64,000 bases of DNA from Caenorhabditis remanei (GCF_010183535.1 NC_071329.1:2046001-2110000), one strand, 5' to 3'. Shown: positions 27,801 through 42,800, counted from the first letter of the stretch. Notes: a model not told the origin generated them from the sequence alone. Program-made: numbers and translations.

Positions 27801-30800
27801 TGCTGAAAATCTGGTTTCCGCCGGCTGAAATCCAACTTTTTTTTCGGTTTTTTGACCTCTGTCGGTGTTTCCGCACGTCCGGATGTCCGAAATAACAGAC
27901 ACGTCTGTCTGTGTGTCCGGATGTCCGTCATGACCAGTTTTAAGCCGCAAAAACTGAAAAAATAGCCGAAATTCCGGTCGGAACCGACTGAAAACTGATT
28001 TTTCCAATTTTTGGCCGCTGGAAATTTTTTAAATTTTCCATCTATGTTTCCGCATTGTCCGGATGTCCAAAACTATCAATTTTCAGCTAGAAATAAAGTT
28101 GAAGCGTCTGTCTGTGTGTCCGCTTGGTCCGGATGTCTTATTTTAGGCGGAAAAATACTGAAAATTCGGTTTCCGACGCGGAAATCGATCTTTTTTTCGG
28201 TTTTTTGACCTCTGTCGGTGTTTCCGCACGTCCGGATGTCCGAAATAACAGACACGTCTGTCTGTGTGTCCGGATTGTGCGGATGTCCAGATTTGAGCCG
28301 AAAAATGCGTAAAAAAAGTCGAAATTCTGGTCGGAACCGACTGAAAACTGATTTTTCCAATTTTTGGCCGCTGGAAATTTTTTAAATTTTCCATCTATGT
28401 TTCCGCATGTCCGGATGTCCAAAACTATCAATTTTCAGCTAGAAATAAAGTTGAAGCGTCTGTCTGTGTGTCCGCTTGGTCCGGATGTCTGATTTTAGGC
28501 GGAAAATGACTGAAAATCCGACCAAAAACCTTTAAAATCTGAAATTTCGTGATATTTTTATTTTTCAACATTCATCAAAAACCAGTTTTCAGCAGTTTCG
28601 GATCAGAATTCGAGTACTTTTTTAGCAAAAAATTCGGACATCCGGGCGTGTGGAAACACATATGGACAGCTCTCAGCCTTTCAAAAACCGAAAAAGGCCG
28701 ATTTCTGCCGGATTTTCAGTACTTTTCCGCCTCAAAAGCAGACATCCGGACATACAAACACACAGACAGATTGGCGAAGCCGGATTTTTCGTTGAAATAA
28801 AGGCGATTTTGCCTTAAAAACCCTAATTAAACGAGCTTTTTGGTTATTTTTGTGATTTTTACCACCCAAAATTTATAATTTACGCGATTTTCGGCCTAAA
28901 AATGCTTATTTTTCGTCATTTTCAATCGAAAACAACTAATATTTCGTCCGGTTTTTCACATTTTTAATCGGAAGATAAGAATATCTTGTTTCTATTCGCT
29001 ATAAATGACTAAAAACAAAAAATTCGGAGTGAAATGAGTAATTTTTTGATAAAACCAATTTTCAGTAATTTTCAGTCAAAAATATCGTGTTTTTATTAAT
29101 ATTTATGAAATTCGACTCTGAAATCAGTTGAAAATTGCAAAAATCATGCCGCGTGGAAACGGTCCGATTTTCATCGGAAACCAATTTTCGCTGATTTTTA
29201 ATCATTTTCAGTTAGTTTTAGCCAGAAATGACTCATTTTTATGAATTCAGTGTTGTGTTTTCAATGGAAACATAATAGAAATCGTTAATTGCAGTCAATT
29301 TAGCACTAAAAATTACTGAAAATAGTTTAGCTTCGATTTTTTCAATTGGAAATTAATTGCATTAAATCTATTATTTCCTACTTTTACTAAATCATTTTCA
29401 GCATACTTGCCGGGCCGTGCCGTGACGGGAATTTCCACGGCCCGAAGGCCCGGCTGAAAAATTTGAACTGAAATTTTGAACGAAAATTTGGATTTTTTCC
29501 CAAAAATGTCGAATTTTTGACTATACTTCAGAATTCAATCAAAAGATTGTTATGCGTCAAAAAATTGCAATTTTTAATGTAAAATTTCAAAAAATTCCAA
29601 AAATTTTGGTAAAAGACAGGTACCTTTTTTGAAGCCGGGCCTTCGGGCCGGGCCGTAAATTTGCAAGTATGATTTTCAGTCATTTTTAAAAACATTTTTT
29701 TGCAGGTAAATGCGCCAATAGAGTCGATGGAGGGGCACTCCTCCCTCGCCTCATATTCTCATCATTCCCATCATCCGGGATTACATCATCATCATCATTC
29801 ACATCAACAGTCTCAATTGGCGGCACCTCAACAACATCACTATCAGCAACAACATGGACAACAGCAGAATCAGCAAGAGTTTCAGTGAGTTTTTTGACGA
29901 TTTTTAGGCTAAAAAAGTGAAAATTTCGATGGGAAAATGAGGTTTTTTAAATGACTAAAAATCGCAAAAATTCGAGTGAAAATAGTTTTTCATCCATTTT
30001 TTTTGCATTTTCAAACGAAACAAGAATTTCTCATTTCAAGCAATGCGTGAGCATTTAATTCCAATTTTAAATATTTTTATTCAAAAAACGACCAAATTCA
30101 TAGTTTTAAAATGTTTTTTTCATTTTCTGTCGAAAATTTTTTTTTTAAATGTTGGACTATTTTCCGCATCAAATGATTGATTTTTTCTCGAACAACGCTG
30201 AAAACTTATTATTGTTAAAATAAACCTCAGAAACCCTACTTTCGATGAGAAAATAGTTCACCAAACCTAAACCATTTTTAGTGGTTTTTAGCGCTAAATT
30301 GGCCGAAATTGAGGATTTCGATAATGTTCATATTGAAAACACAAGTGAATTCATAAAAAATAGCCTTTTTTTACAAAAAAATGCCTGAGAATGATTAAAA
30401 ATCAGCGAAATTTGATTTCAGCCGAAAAATCTGGCCTTTTCCATTCGGTTTTTATAGATTTTCAGCTGGTTTCACAGTCGATTTGTAAGAATATTAATAA
30501 AAACGAGATATTTCTGACTGAAAATAGTTTCAGCTAAAAATGGCTCATTTCGGTTCGAAATTTTTCCTTTTTAGTCAATTATAGTTTATCAAAATAATAA
30601 ATTTTTTTTTCGATTAAAATGTGAGAAACTGGATGAAAAATTAGCTATTTGTGCCAGAAAATGACGACAAATAGCAATTTTACGACGAGTTTTCGCGATT
30701 TTTAGCCTATTCCTGTCTCAAAAAGTAAAACATTCATATTATAAATTCACGACACTGCGCCGCATGGCTTTAAAGGCGCATCTAATTTGTTCGAAATGGT

Positions 30801-33800
30801 CCCGAAGCGAAAAACATTATTTTCATTTACCGTAAAAACTGTATTAGAGCGACACCTTTAATAGAACGACACCTCTAATAGAACGACACCCATCTATACT
30901 CAGAATTCATGAATATGATTAACCCAGTGTATTTTCTTGTTTTTGATTAGAAGCAGCGTGAATAGTAACCTCTAGATCAACAAACAGAACTTTCAAAAAA
31001 GTTTTTCCGTTTAACTTTAGTGAGTTTCAGAAACCACAACATTTTTCTGAGAGTCGGTTGAAAAATAGAGCGACATGTCGCTCTACCACAGTTTTTACGG
31101 TATTTTTAGACCTGAAAAACTCGAAAACACGGTATTTGATCTTTTACAACTACGAGACCATTCCGCGAAATTTCTAATAAATTAGATGCGCCTTTAAAGC
31201 CCTGCGGCGCAGTGTTGTGAATTTATAATAGAATGCTCTAAAATCCCAATTTAAGTCTAAATATTTCCATTCTGACCGATTTTTTAATGCTTTTTGGTCA
31301 CAAAAATCCTAAATTACTAAATTTTCAGAGGCCCACCACCACCACCACCACAACAACAGTATTTCCACCCTCAACCACCACCACTACAATACGGTCAACC
31401 AAGTGGAAGTGGCAGTAATAATGGTGTCGTGGTGCAGAATCAGATGAATCCGACGACGCCTACATCCTCCTATGAAAATAATTCTCATTTCGAGATTCCC
31501 TCCACGTCATCTGGAGCGCCTCATCATCAGAATCCGAATCCTTCTCAACAGTATCCTCACCCGCCACTTCATCACTACAACTCGGCGCCAGGGCCGTCTG
31601 GCTCCGCCCCTAACCCTCCGCCGCCGCCGCCACAGTACCAACAGTACCAGGCTCCGCCCCCTCCGCACGCGCACTACGAGTTGGCGCCACTGCATACTGT
31701 ACGATACGAACACTTGCCGCCGCCGCAGCCGCAGCCGCCACAATCGGCGCCACCGTATCCGCGGAGCCACGTGCCACAGTATCCGGTGAAGGTGTTGGAT
31801 CCGCAACAGGTGTACGCACAGGTGCAGAATAGTCGGAATTTGAGGTGAGAAATCGAGATTTTAGGCTTAAAAACTGGATTTTTAGACGGATTTTTTGCTT
31901 AAAATCGATCAAAAATGACTCAAAATAGTCCAAAAATTGCATTTTCAACCATTTTTTTTTCAAAATTTTCGCTCAAAAATGGTGCATCGCTCAAAATCAA
32001 TCAATTTTTGACATATTTTTAAAGTTTTCAGGTAGGAGAGAGTAAGAAAGCGCGCTCTAATGAACTAACCATGCTAAATTTAAATTTTTAGTGAAAAAAA
32101 CGAGGTTTTCGGCATGAAAATGGTGCATTTCTGCTCAAAATTGATCGCAAATCACATTTTCAAGTTATTTATGCGAAATTTTTGCTCCAAATTAGCCTTT
32201 TTCGATTTTTTGGCTCATAAATTGTGCATTGGAGCGAATTTACGCATTTTAGACGGATTTTGCGCTTAAAATTGACTGAAAAATACGCATTTTCAATCAA
32301 TTTTTGGAATTTTTCGGTTAGAAATGGTGCATCTGCACTTTTTAAGCGGGAGTTCAGCTCAAAATCGATGAAAAACCACTTAAAACGGCATAAAATCATA
32401 TTTTAAGCTTATTTTTCAGGTTTTTGCTTATTTTGATGCATTTCAGCGCTTGAAAATGGGGTTTTTACCTGAAAAAAGGTTTTTAAGTGTAAAATAGAGA
32501 AATTCTGACTTGAAATTGTAAAGTCTGAAGCTCCGATCGTAGAGCTTTAGAATTTGAAAGGTCAGATTCTGACCATCGAATTTTGAAGCTTGGATCCAGG
32601 AGCTCAGATTCTGAATTTCCGGTTTTCGGAATAGGGAATTCTGGTGGTCAGATTCTGGGGCTCTGACTCAGTTTTTTTAAAATTCTGACCAACAGATTTT
32701 GTAACTGAGATTCTGAATCTCAGATTCTGAAGCCCATGATTCTCAGAATAGAATTCTGGAGCTCAAATTCTGGATGCTCAGAATCAGAATTTTCGAATTT
32801 TATGGTTTTGAAATGTCTCTTGGTTTCAAACCGTCCCCCGGGGATCTCACTAATGTACAAATACATTTCCCCCCTCTTACCAGCCACTTACTATTGCTCA
32901 TCACACTTTAGTGTGTACAGTAATACAGTACACACCCACCACACACACATTACTCGTGAGAAAATCAAAAGATTTTCCATCCAGTCATGTTGTTTGCCTC
33001 CCCCCGAGATTCATGAATTCCTTAATCAGAATCAGAATCTCCTATCGTTCATTGTGTGCAAACGCGCTCTGCTAGACACTCCCATAGAGACGTCATAATC
33101 TTTGATCTCTGCCGTGACGGCGGGTAAGCGGAGTGTCGTTGTTTCCCGCCAATCGGAATACGAATCGTACCGATTTCGGGTTTTCCGTATTTTTTTTAAT
33201 TTTGGTGGGCAGATTCGGATTCTAGGCCAGCTAGATCGGATCCTAGGCCAGCTAAACCAGATTTGAGCCTAGATTCGTCTGAATCAGAATCTCAGCTCTC
33301 CAGGCCGATCGGATCAGGTCCTAGGCTTAGATTATCCGGATAATGGCCTAGAAAATCGTCTAGTCGGAAAGCTAGGCCACCCGGGTCGGATTCTAGGCCA
33401 CCTAGAGCAATTTTAGCCAGATCTAAGAATCCTAGGCCACCACCTACCGTAACCCACTAACGATTATCCACCTCTCAATCATTATGATCTACACATCTAT
33501 TGTCCATTGCCTATAATTAGATTTGCGATTACCATCCGTTGTTATCGCTGAAGGTGTTCTGGTGGCACCCTTCTTCCACCCTCCCGTCCCGTCCGCTATG
33601 CAAACACGCTCCACTGAGACACACACACAGACGCAGTCGATTCAAATCGCTTGGGCAGCCGCGGGAAATTTGTTTTTTGAATGCGATTTTTGGCGGGTTT
33701 TTGGGCGTACTGTAGCAGGATGGCATTTTTGGATCCTGGATCCATTTTCAGCAGATTTTCTGTCATTTTCCCCCGGGGATTCCCATCCACCCCACCAGGT

Positions 33801-36800
33801 GTGTCACACGGGGGAATTTGCTAATCTCTCGATCACGTTCATACACAATATTCTATTGTCTCGGATTCCCAGACAATATTAGGTGTCTTAGCACCCTCTC
33901 CCCCCATTTACTGTCGGTTTTTATGAGGTTTTTATTGGTTTTTTATTGCTTTTAGTAGGTTTTAGGGCCCTTTATGGAGGGTTTATGACCTCTCCCGCCC
34001 CCAGACATGGTGCATCGGAGCGAGTTTGCATTCGTTAACTCGAAATCAATCTCCGACAACTTTTTCACCCGATTTTAACCCTAAAATCAATCGGAAATTG
34101 CTGAAAAATCGATTTTTCGATGTCAGACAACTTTTCTGACCCATTTTCAAGTTTCCCGCCCCCGAAAATGGTGTGCACTGGAGCGAATTTGCACCTCACC
34201 TACCGTTTTTCAGAAATTAGCAAAAAATGCGATTTTAAGCGATTTTAAAGTGCAAATTCGATACGATCCAGCATTTCGATCAATTTTAAGCGCAAAATCC
34301 GTCTAAAATGCGTAAATTTGCTCCGATGTACTATTTATGAGCCAAAAATTAGAAAACGGCTAATTTTTAGCAAACATTTTGCATAAATAACTTGAAAATG
34401 AGATTTGCTATCAATTTTGACCGGAAAGCACCATTTTCATGCCGAAAACCGTATTTTTTCCTTAAAAATTTGAATTTAGCATGGTTAGTTCATTAGAGCG
34501 CGCTTTCTCACTCTCTCCTACTTGAAAACTTTAAAAATATGTCAAAAATCTGATTTTTGGACTATTTTGCACCATTTTTGAGCGAAAATTTTGAAAAAGT
34601 TGGTTGGAAATGTAATTTTTGGACTATTTTGAGTCATTTTTGATCGATTTTAAGCAAAAAACCGTCCAAAATGCGTAAATTCGCTCCGATGTACTATTTA
34701 TAAGCCAAAAATTAGAAAATGGCTCATTTGGAGCAAAACTTTTGCATAAATAATGGAAATTTTGAAAAAATTGGTTGAAATTGTGATTTTTAGTCAATTT
34801 TAAGAAAAGATCCGTCTAAATAATGCAAATTCGCTCCAATTTTCCAGCAATAACGCTTCGAAACCATCGACCACTGCCAACACGACGACACTACAAACTA
34901 CACCGCCATCCGCACCGCCCGTCATGACGCCGCGGCGAACACCGAATGGAACGCCGATTGGAAATGGAGCGCCGATATTCCAGAAGAGACATTCAGACGT
35001 TGCTCAGGAGAGGGATCGTGTAGATATCGAGGTGGCGAGAAATTTGTCGCAAATTATGTCGAAAAGTGGAATGAAACCACCGACGAATCAGCAGGAGATG
35101 AGACAGGAGAGCACGACGCAGACGCAGAGGTAAAAATGAGAGAAAAATTGAGATTTTCGACAATTTTTCGGCCTAAAAACCGAAAAATTGACGAAAATCG
35201 GCTCAGGGACGTTTTGGAACCAAGAAACCGAGAATCTTTTGAAACCGGGACGTTCTAGAACGGACATTTTCAAAAATGAGATGGTTTTTTCAACATTTTT
35301 TGGTTCTAAAAACCGAAAAAATTGACGAAAATCGGCTCAGGGACGTTTTGGAACCAAAGAAACAGAGACTTTTTGAAACTGGGACGTTTCGAAACCATCT
35401 CTTGAATTGTTTAGGACCTGATTGGTAGAAAATTGAGATTTTCCACATTTTTTGGGTCTAAAAACCGAAAAATTGACGAAAATCGGTTCAGGGACATTTC
35501 GCAACCACGACGTTTCGAAACCGTCCCCTGGTTTCGAAATGACCCAACTGATGGAAGACATTTGGAAACCGTTTACTATCCCCCAGAGGAAACGGTTTTG
35601 AAATGTCCCATTTGGGTTTGAAAGCGCTAACCGAGACGTTTCGAAACCAAGAACTTCCAAAATCTTGGGACATTTCGAAACCATCCGGGACACTTGGCAA
35701 CCAACGAAATGTTATGGTTGCCAAATGTCCCGGTTTCGAAACGTCCCTGAGACAAAATTCCGTTTTAAAACTGAATTATGAGAAACCGGGACGTTTCGAA
35801 ACCAAGGTTTTTGAATAACTTGGTTGCGAAACGTCCTGACTTCGAAATGTCTCGGTTTCTTTGGTTCTAGAATGTCCCGGTTGCGAAATGTCCCGGTTTC
35901 GAAACGTCCCGGAGCCAATTTTTTCGGTTTTTAGGCCCAAAAAATGTTGAAAATCCCAAATTTTACACAGATTTTGCCCAATTTTTTCTAATTTTTAACA
36001 AAAATTTCCAGACAACTCCCACCACTGGCCCCCCTGGCGCCTCTCCCCACCACCAAAACCGCCTTCCAATGTCCAAACTGTAACCGATGCCTATCGAACG
36101 GACGGAATCTTCAACGTCACCGTCAATCGTGCGGTCAGCAATCGGCCATTACATCGACACCGCTTCCGACGTCATCAATTCAGGAGCCTTCTGCTCCACC
36201 GGCGCCCTCGAATCGTCTAGCGGCATTGTTGAGCTCACCGACGCCTTCAGGATCTTCTGGAGGTCCTGGAGCTGCTCCTGGAGCATCTGGAGTGACGACG
36301 ACGTCACCACCATCAGAATATCTACCGCATAGCTACAGTAACCGGATGCTCTACTCGCCGCAGGAAATGATTGTCGATCCGAATGTGATGCTATCCGATG
36401 GTTATGACTACTCGAAAACCGATCGATATTTCCAGTCGGGCGGCGACAGTTTATGGTCTCGAGACGATAGTTTCCACTCGGAACCACAATCGGCGTCCCA
36501 CGATCCGATGGATATGGATTTGATGTTTCAGGACTCACTTCATCATGACCCCCTAAGGGACCCCCTCCTCTACCATAACCATCCTGACCCCCTCCATGAT
36601 CCAATGCAAGATTTGAGTCATTTGGCACCGTTTGAGACTGAAATTCACAAAGAACCGTCGAGAGACTATCTGGAACCGGCGGAAATGCTTCAAACGCTCG
36701 ATCCGAATCCACAGGATCCCGATCGATATTTTCAGCCGAGATTTGATCCGTTGGAGATGGAATGTGAAGAGGAATCGAGCTCGAGTTCGCAGGGAAGAGA

Positions 36801-39800
36801 AACACCCGCCACCACAAACACCACAACGACTAGTAGTACGGCACCGAGCTATATGTAAGGAATAGTTTTGTGATATTCGGATTCAGCGCGTTGAGAGCTT
36901 TCAGAAAAGTATAATCATGACAGGGTTTGGAGCAAGTTGGGTCTCGCCGCGAAAACTACAGTAATCCATTGAGACTACTGTAGTTTTCGCGTCGAGACCC
37001 AACTTGCGCCGAATCTGGGCATGATTATACTTTTCTGAAAGCTCTCAACGCTCTGAATTTGACTATAACAATTAAAAACAGAAAAAGTCGATATTTTTAA
37101 AAATTGAGAACATTTTTTCTGAAATTTTTTGAAATTTGAAAATTCGCGATTCGAGGCTAAAATCATTATTATAGTCATTTTAGGCGTATTGACAGCTTTC
37201 AGAAAAGTATAATCATGGCGGGGTTTGAACCAAGTCGGGTCTCGACGCGAAAACTACAGTAATCCACCCGGACTATTGTAGTTTTCGTGGCGAGACCCAA
37301 CTTGCACCGAATCTGGGTATGATTATACTTTTCTGAAAGCTCTCAACGCTCTGAAAATGATTCTGATACCGGTTTTCGAAAATGTTTTTTGGAAAATATA
37401 AAAATTTCCAGAAATTTATTTTCTCGATTTTTTGAATTCTTTGACTTTTTTCAGTTTTTAACTAGGATTACTGTATTCGCCTCGTTGAGAGCTTTCAGAA
37501 AAGTATAATCATGCCATGGTTTGGAGCAAGTTGGGTCTCGACGCGAAAACTACAGTAGTCCTGGTGGATTACTGTAGTTTTCGCGTCGAGACCCAACTTG
37601 CACCGAATCTGACCGTGATTATACTTTTCTGAAAGCTCTCAATGAGCTGAATACGGTTATAACAATTAATAATTGAAAAAATCAAAATTAAAAAAAAAAC
37701 TTGGGTCTCACCACGAAATTTCAAAACAAGTATGGTTACTGTAGTTTTCGCGTCGAGACCCAATTTTCTTGAAACCCCGTCATGATTATACTTTTCTGAA
37801 AGCTCTCAACGCGCTGAATCTATATCTGCTAATCTTATTTCTTAAAAACCGTAACCATCCAATTTCCAGCTGTCAATCATGCAGCAAAACGGTCTCCTCC
37901 GACCGATCGCTTCGTCGTCACTACAACACATGCAAGCAGTATCAAGCGGAATTAGCGAAAAACGCGGCTGCCAACGAGTGAGTTTTTCCCCCAAAAATTA
38001 AAATTTTTGCATTTGTCGCCGCACCGATTTTACCGATTTTTTAGTTTTTATCGATTTTTTAAAAAAGATCTCAAAATCAATCGATATCCCACCCCACCCA
38101 CTGTGATTGTGAAAATTCAGCGTCAGACGTCCGATTCCACCACCTCCAATCCGACGAAAACCAGCGGCACCGAAAAAAGGCGCCGACGGAACGCCAGCCG
38201 AGAAGAATAGTGCTATACTGAAGGTGTTGAACAGTCAGGCTCCGCCTCCTCCTTCCATCGGAAGCTCCGCCCCCTTTCAGTATCACGGAGGTTCGCTACC
38301 GTCGATTAGCGCATCGTGGCTTCAACCGACGACGACGTCGGTGACTTCTGGAGCCGTTGCGCCAACGACGATGGCCGCGGCCGTGGCGCCGACACCTACG
38401 AAAACTAGTCCGCTGCAGATTTTGTTGAACGACGAGTTCGAGGAGGATGGGGATAGTAGAAGTAGTAGTGGGTTAGTTTTCATTGTGATATTGGCATGTT
38501 GAATGAATGTGATTTTGCATGGCCGAGTTTTTGCGTTTTCTAGGCCACCAATGGGGAAAAGTTAGGCGCGGGGACTAGTTTTCCACAGTTTTGGGTTTCT
38601 AGGCCACCGAAAAAGTTGGAAAACTTGAAAAGTCACGATTTTGACGTTTTTACCCCAAAAAATGGCGAAAAAACGACGATTTTCTCCTAGGGACTAGTTT
38701 TCCGGGGTTTTGGTTTTCTAGGCCACCGAAAATGTTTCAAAATTGCAGTTTTCGCAATTCTGATCCCAATTTCCAAATTTAGCACTGGAATTTGTCGAAA
38801 ATCGTCGAAAAAATGAAGAATTAGAAGGTTTTTGACTTGGGGACTAGTTTTCCACCATTTTGGTTTTCTAGGCCACCGAAATTTTTTACGAAAACCTTCC
38901 ATTTTTGTTGTGAAAACGTGATTTTGAACTGTTTCTAATAGAAATTTCACCATAAATGGCAAAAAAACGCCATTTTCAGCTTGAGGGACTAACTTTTCTA
39001 TTTCCTGGGTTTTCTAGGCCACCAAATTCTAGGCCAGCACTAAAAATGGAGTTTTTAGCACAAAAATCGACAATTTTGAAGCCGGGGACTAACTTTCCTT
39101 TTTTCTAGGCCACTATCTGATTTCCTAGGCCATCGAAGCTGAAATTTTCTCGATTTTCCCCCAAAAAATTCCCCATTTTTCTTCCAGAACCACCACCACC
39201 AAGGCTCAAGGAACATTCGTTTGTGAGCGTTGCTCCAAAAAGTTGTGCTCAATGAGCAACCTGAAACGTCATCGTGCCACGTGTAAAGCTGCTCCATCGA
39301 CGACAACGACGACGACTACTGTATCGGAGCCCCCAACTCCGGCTCCGCCCCTTGTCGTGGCTCCGCCCCCAACAGCAGCTCCAGCAGAGACCACAGCTAC
39401 CGTAACCTATACGGCGAAAGCGTCATGGTCGCCGGACTTGAAATTGAAGTCACCGAAGCAGAAGACGTCAACGGCGACAGTGACGACGACGACGCATTCA
39501 GAATTGACGGTCGGCGAAGCGCTGAAAGCACAACATCAGAATCTTCAGATGACGTCACCAAGATTCGCGGGGACTGGCTCCAGAATCCTCCCACCACGTC
39601 CACCGAATCCGATTCTGAATTTGGTGCAGAATCCGCCGCAGAATCAGATGCAGAATCCGATGGTGACGTCACGTCTGCCACCGCCACCACAACAGATTCA
39701 GATTCAGAATCCTCCCACGATGCCGATGACGTCGTCATCGGCGCCTTCTGGAGCGGCCCCGCTCAAAAAAGGAATCATCGAGCACAAAAACACGGACCTG

Positions 39801-42800
39801 GTGCTCATCACATCGGAGCCGATCCCCGAGAAAAAGAGCCGTCAGGAAGCCACGCCCCTTCCGCCTATTCAACTTCCACCACCACCGCCGCAACGCCCCG
39901 CCCCCGTAGCGTATCAAGTTCAATTCACAAGTCGACGTCCGCCGATTCAGAATTCTCAGAATCCACCTCACCATCAAATGCATCGTCAATTTAGCCTTCA
40001 GAATCCGATTCCTCAGATTCAGAAGCCTCAGAGGCCACCGCTTCGAGCCCCACCTCCTATTGCTCAATACGTAAAACATGACGCCGCGCCGCAGGCGCCC
40101 CAGCCATTACCACCACCGCAACAGAAAATGATGATGACGACGGCTCATATTGTGGAAAGTAATAGTAATAATCAGAAGAATAATAATGAGTGAGTTTCAG
40201 ATAAAATTTTGGGATTCTAGGCCACCAGAGGGATTTTTCTAGGCCATCCAAAAATATTAACATTTCCCGCCCAAAATCGATTAAAAATGGTGAAAATCGA
40301 CAAATTTTGAGTCGAAATCACTCAAAAATGAAAGTTTGGATTTCTAGGCCACCGATTTGGAGGTTTCTAGGCCATCCGTGGTTTTAGGCGGTTTTAAGCG
40401 ATTTTGCAACTCTCAAAACGTGAAAAATCGCTCAAATTTCGAGATTTTGGGTTTCTAGGCCACCAGTTTGGTATTCTAGGCCATAGGTCATTTCTGAAAG
40501 TTTGAGACCGCTTTTGAGCGGTTTTTTGACAAAAAATCGGAAATTTGGTTTCCTAGGCCACCGATTAAAAGATTTCTAGGCCACCGGCCATTCCGAGAGT
40601 TTGAGACTGGTTTTTGCTACTTTTTAGCTGTTTTTCAGCGATTTTTTGATTAAAAAAAAACATCTGAAAACGAGAAAAATCTGTTGGAAATCGGAAATTT
40701 GGGTTTCTAGGCCACCAATTTGCAGGTTTCTAGGTCATGGGTGTTTTTTGACGGTTTTAACCGATCATTTAGTTTCTGGGCCCCAAATTCGGTGATTTTT
40801 CCATTTCGGATAGTTTTTGAGCGATTTTGAAACGTTTTTCACATTTTATCGCTTGAAAAACAATCTGAAACACAAAAATCGGAAATAATGAAAAAAAAAT
40901 TGGGTTTCTAGGCCACAGGTCAATTTTGACTGTTTTTTGACCGATTTTAGGCAATTTTTTCACAATTTTACGCGAAAATCTAATGAAAAACGCTTAAAAC
41001 CTATTTCTATGGCTTTGAAAACTCCTAAACCCTAATTTTCCACACCAAAATACAAAAAAAGTTGGAAAAAATACCAAATTTGAGTTTCTTGGCCACCGGT
41101 TCGAGAATTTCTAAATCATAAGTAATTTTAGGATGTTTCAGCGACTTTTTAATGGAAATCCACCTGAAAATGTTGAAAAATGGCTGAAATGTCGAGAATT
41201 TGGGCTTCTAGGCCACTAGATCATTTTTGTGTTTTTTGGAAAAAAAATTTGAAAAATTCCCATTTTCCAGCGACACGACGACCATCACGACGGCTCCGCT
41301 CAATCCGAAACGTCCGGGATCGCCACTCGACTCGATAATCACCTCGGTGCCGTTATCCGTCGAAGTTCATCATCACAACAATCAGATGACGTCATCGTCC
41401 GCCAGCAACAAACCGCCGGAGCAAGGATTGAGCAGTGCGGATTCCCAACAATCGATAACCGATGCCCTTCCGAATTCCCAAAATAAGAAGTTGATCCCCT
41501 ACGTGTGCCCGGAATGCGACAAGACGTATTCGTGTCGAAAAAATGTGAAACGCCATCGTATGGCCGTTCATAAGATGTCGCTCGACGAGATTCTCGCGAA
41601 ACCCGAGCACCCGGCACCGCCAGACGCCATACCGAGTGCACAGCTCCAGGCGAGACGGCATACGGTAGCGGGAGGGGTGGAGTCTGTTGGAGGACCGCCC
41701 ATCGGCAAACGGAAGGCGTCGGAGGCAGTAGGGGTTCCGATGAAAAAGGGAAAAGAGGTGGCGGCTTCTGATGATGAGGAGGAGCCACAGGAGTCGCCGA
41801 AGAACATCGTGCAAGCTCCGCCCCTTTTACCACCAGCTGCCACTATCTTGGTACGGAAATCAGAGTCGCCGGTTACGGTGCCAGCGGTTACGGTGCCAGC
41901 GGTTACGGTGCCAGCGGTTACGATAGCGACAACTACAGTACACCCGTCATGGGATGGTTTCATGACATGGCCAGAGCCGGAGCCCACTTTGGCCACGCCC
42001 CGTTTCTCCGATGAGGAGGATAATAAGGCGATGGCGAAGATAGCGGCGGAGCTGAAAAGGTGTGCAGAGATCAAGCTGGAGGATCAGAAGCGACCCCAAG
42101 AGGATTCAGAATACGATGCGATTCTTTTTAAGTCGCTTCGAGAAGAATTTTCACGGGAGGATATGAAAGTGGAGGAGGAGGGGAAAGAGGAGCTCAATGA
42201 GCTTAAAGACGAGTCTGAGGAGGAGGAGGAGTCAGAGGATGAGGAGGAGGCGGAGCCTAAAGAGACATCCACCGCCGCATCTAGCGTCGGACTCCCTTCG
42301 CTCAGCTCGCCGACACCGGTACAGTACCCGGCGTGGAGACCTTTAGCTCCGCCCCCTCCACGGCGCTCAGCCCCGCCCACAAAAATGCCGAGGCACATGT
42401 GCACCGGTTGTAGTAAGGTGTTGGGATCCGACTACTCGCTACGACGGCATCGGACCGGTTGCGCGTCTGTCCAAAAGATTCGAAATCCCCACTACCCGAA
42501 GCCACCGGCGAAGCGACGTACCGCTGCGGAGAAGGCGGCGGCGAGAGAGGAGGCGTTTCGGAAGCAGATAACTGATGCGCGGGAGGCGATGAAGGAGATG
42601 GAGGCGTTGCCTCTACCGCCGGCTGTTTGGGATGTGATTGAGGAGGTGAAGAAGGAGAGACAAGAGGCGATGAGGTACGGTTTCCTGGAATATTTCACCC
42701 AAAAATTCGCTAAAAAGTCGATGAAAATCGATGACCATCGACAAATTTCATGTCGAAAACACTCAAAAATGAAAATTTTCACCTAAATCTTGCCAAAAAT

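Larger units (their letters stand above)
32020..34570. repeat. Inverted repeat pair inside one intron
   Basis: About 32020-32260 is the reverse complement of about 34290-34570 (shared GAGCGCGCTTTCTCACTCTC and GCGTAAATTTGCTCC words). The arms are separated by about 2 kb holding an AGGCCAC cluster and non-repeat islands. Confidence 0.65.

Noticed and set aside
27369..28431. Many frames of 80-105 codons on both strands
   Set aside because: Copies of the same frame within the 353-bp satellite units.
36149..36826. 225-codon minus-strand frame opposite exon 6
   Set aside because: It is the antisense shadow of a long coding exon with biased codon use; no splice signals or family motif.
39425..39994. 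189-codon open frame overlapping exon 9 in another frame
   Set aside because: The exon's repeated CAGAATCC/CCACC-type sequence keeps several frames open; phases and the zinc finger support only the chosen frame.
41339..42404. Several minus-strand frames of 100-168 codons opposite exon 10
   Set aside because: Shadows of the coding exon; Ser/Ala-rich reading arises from the acidic codons on the other strand.
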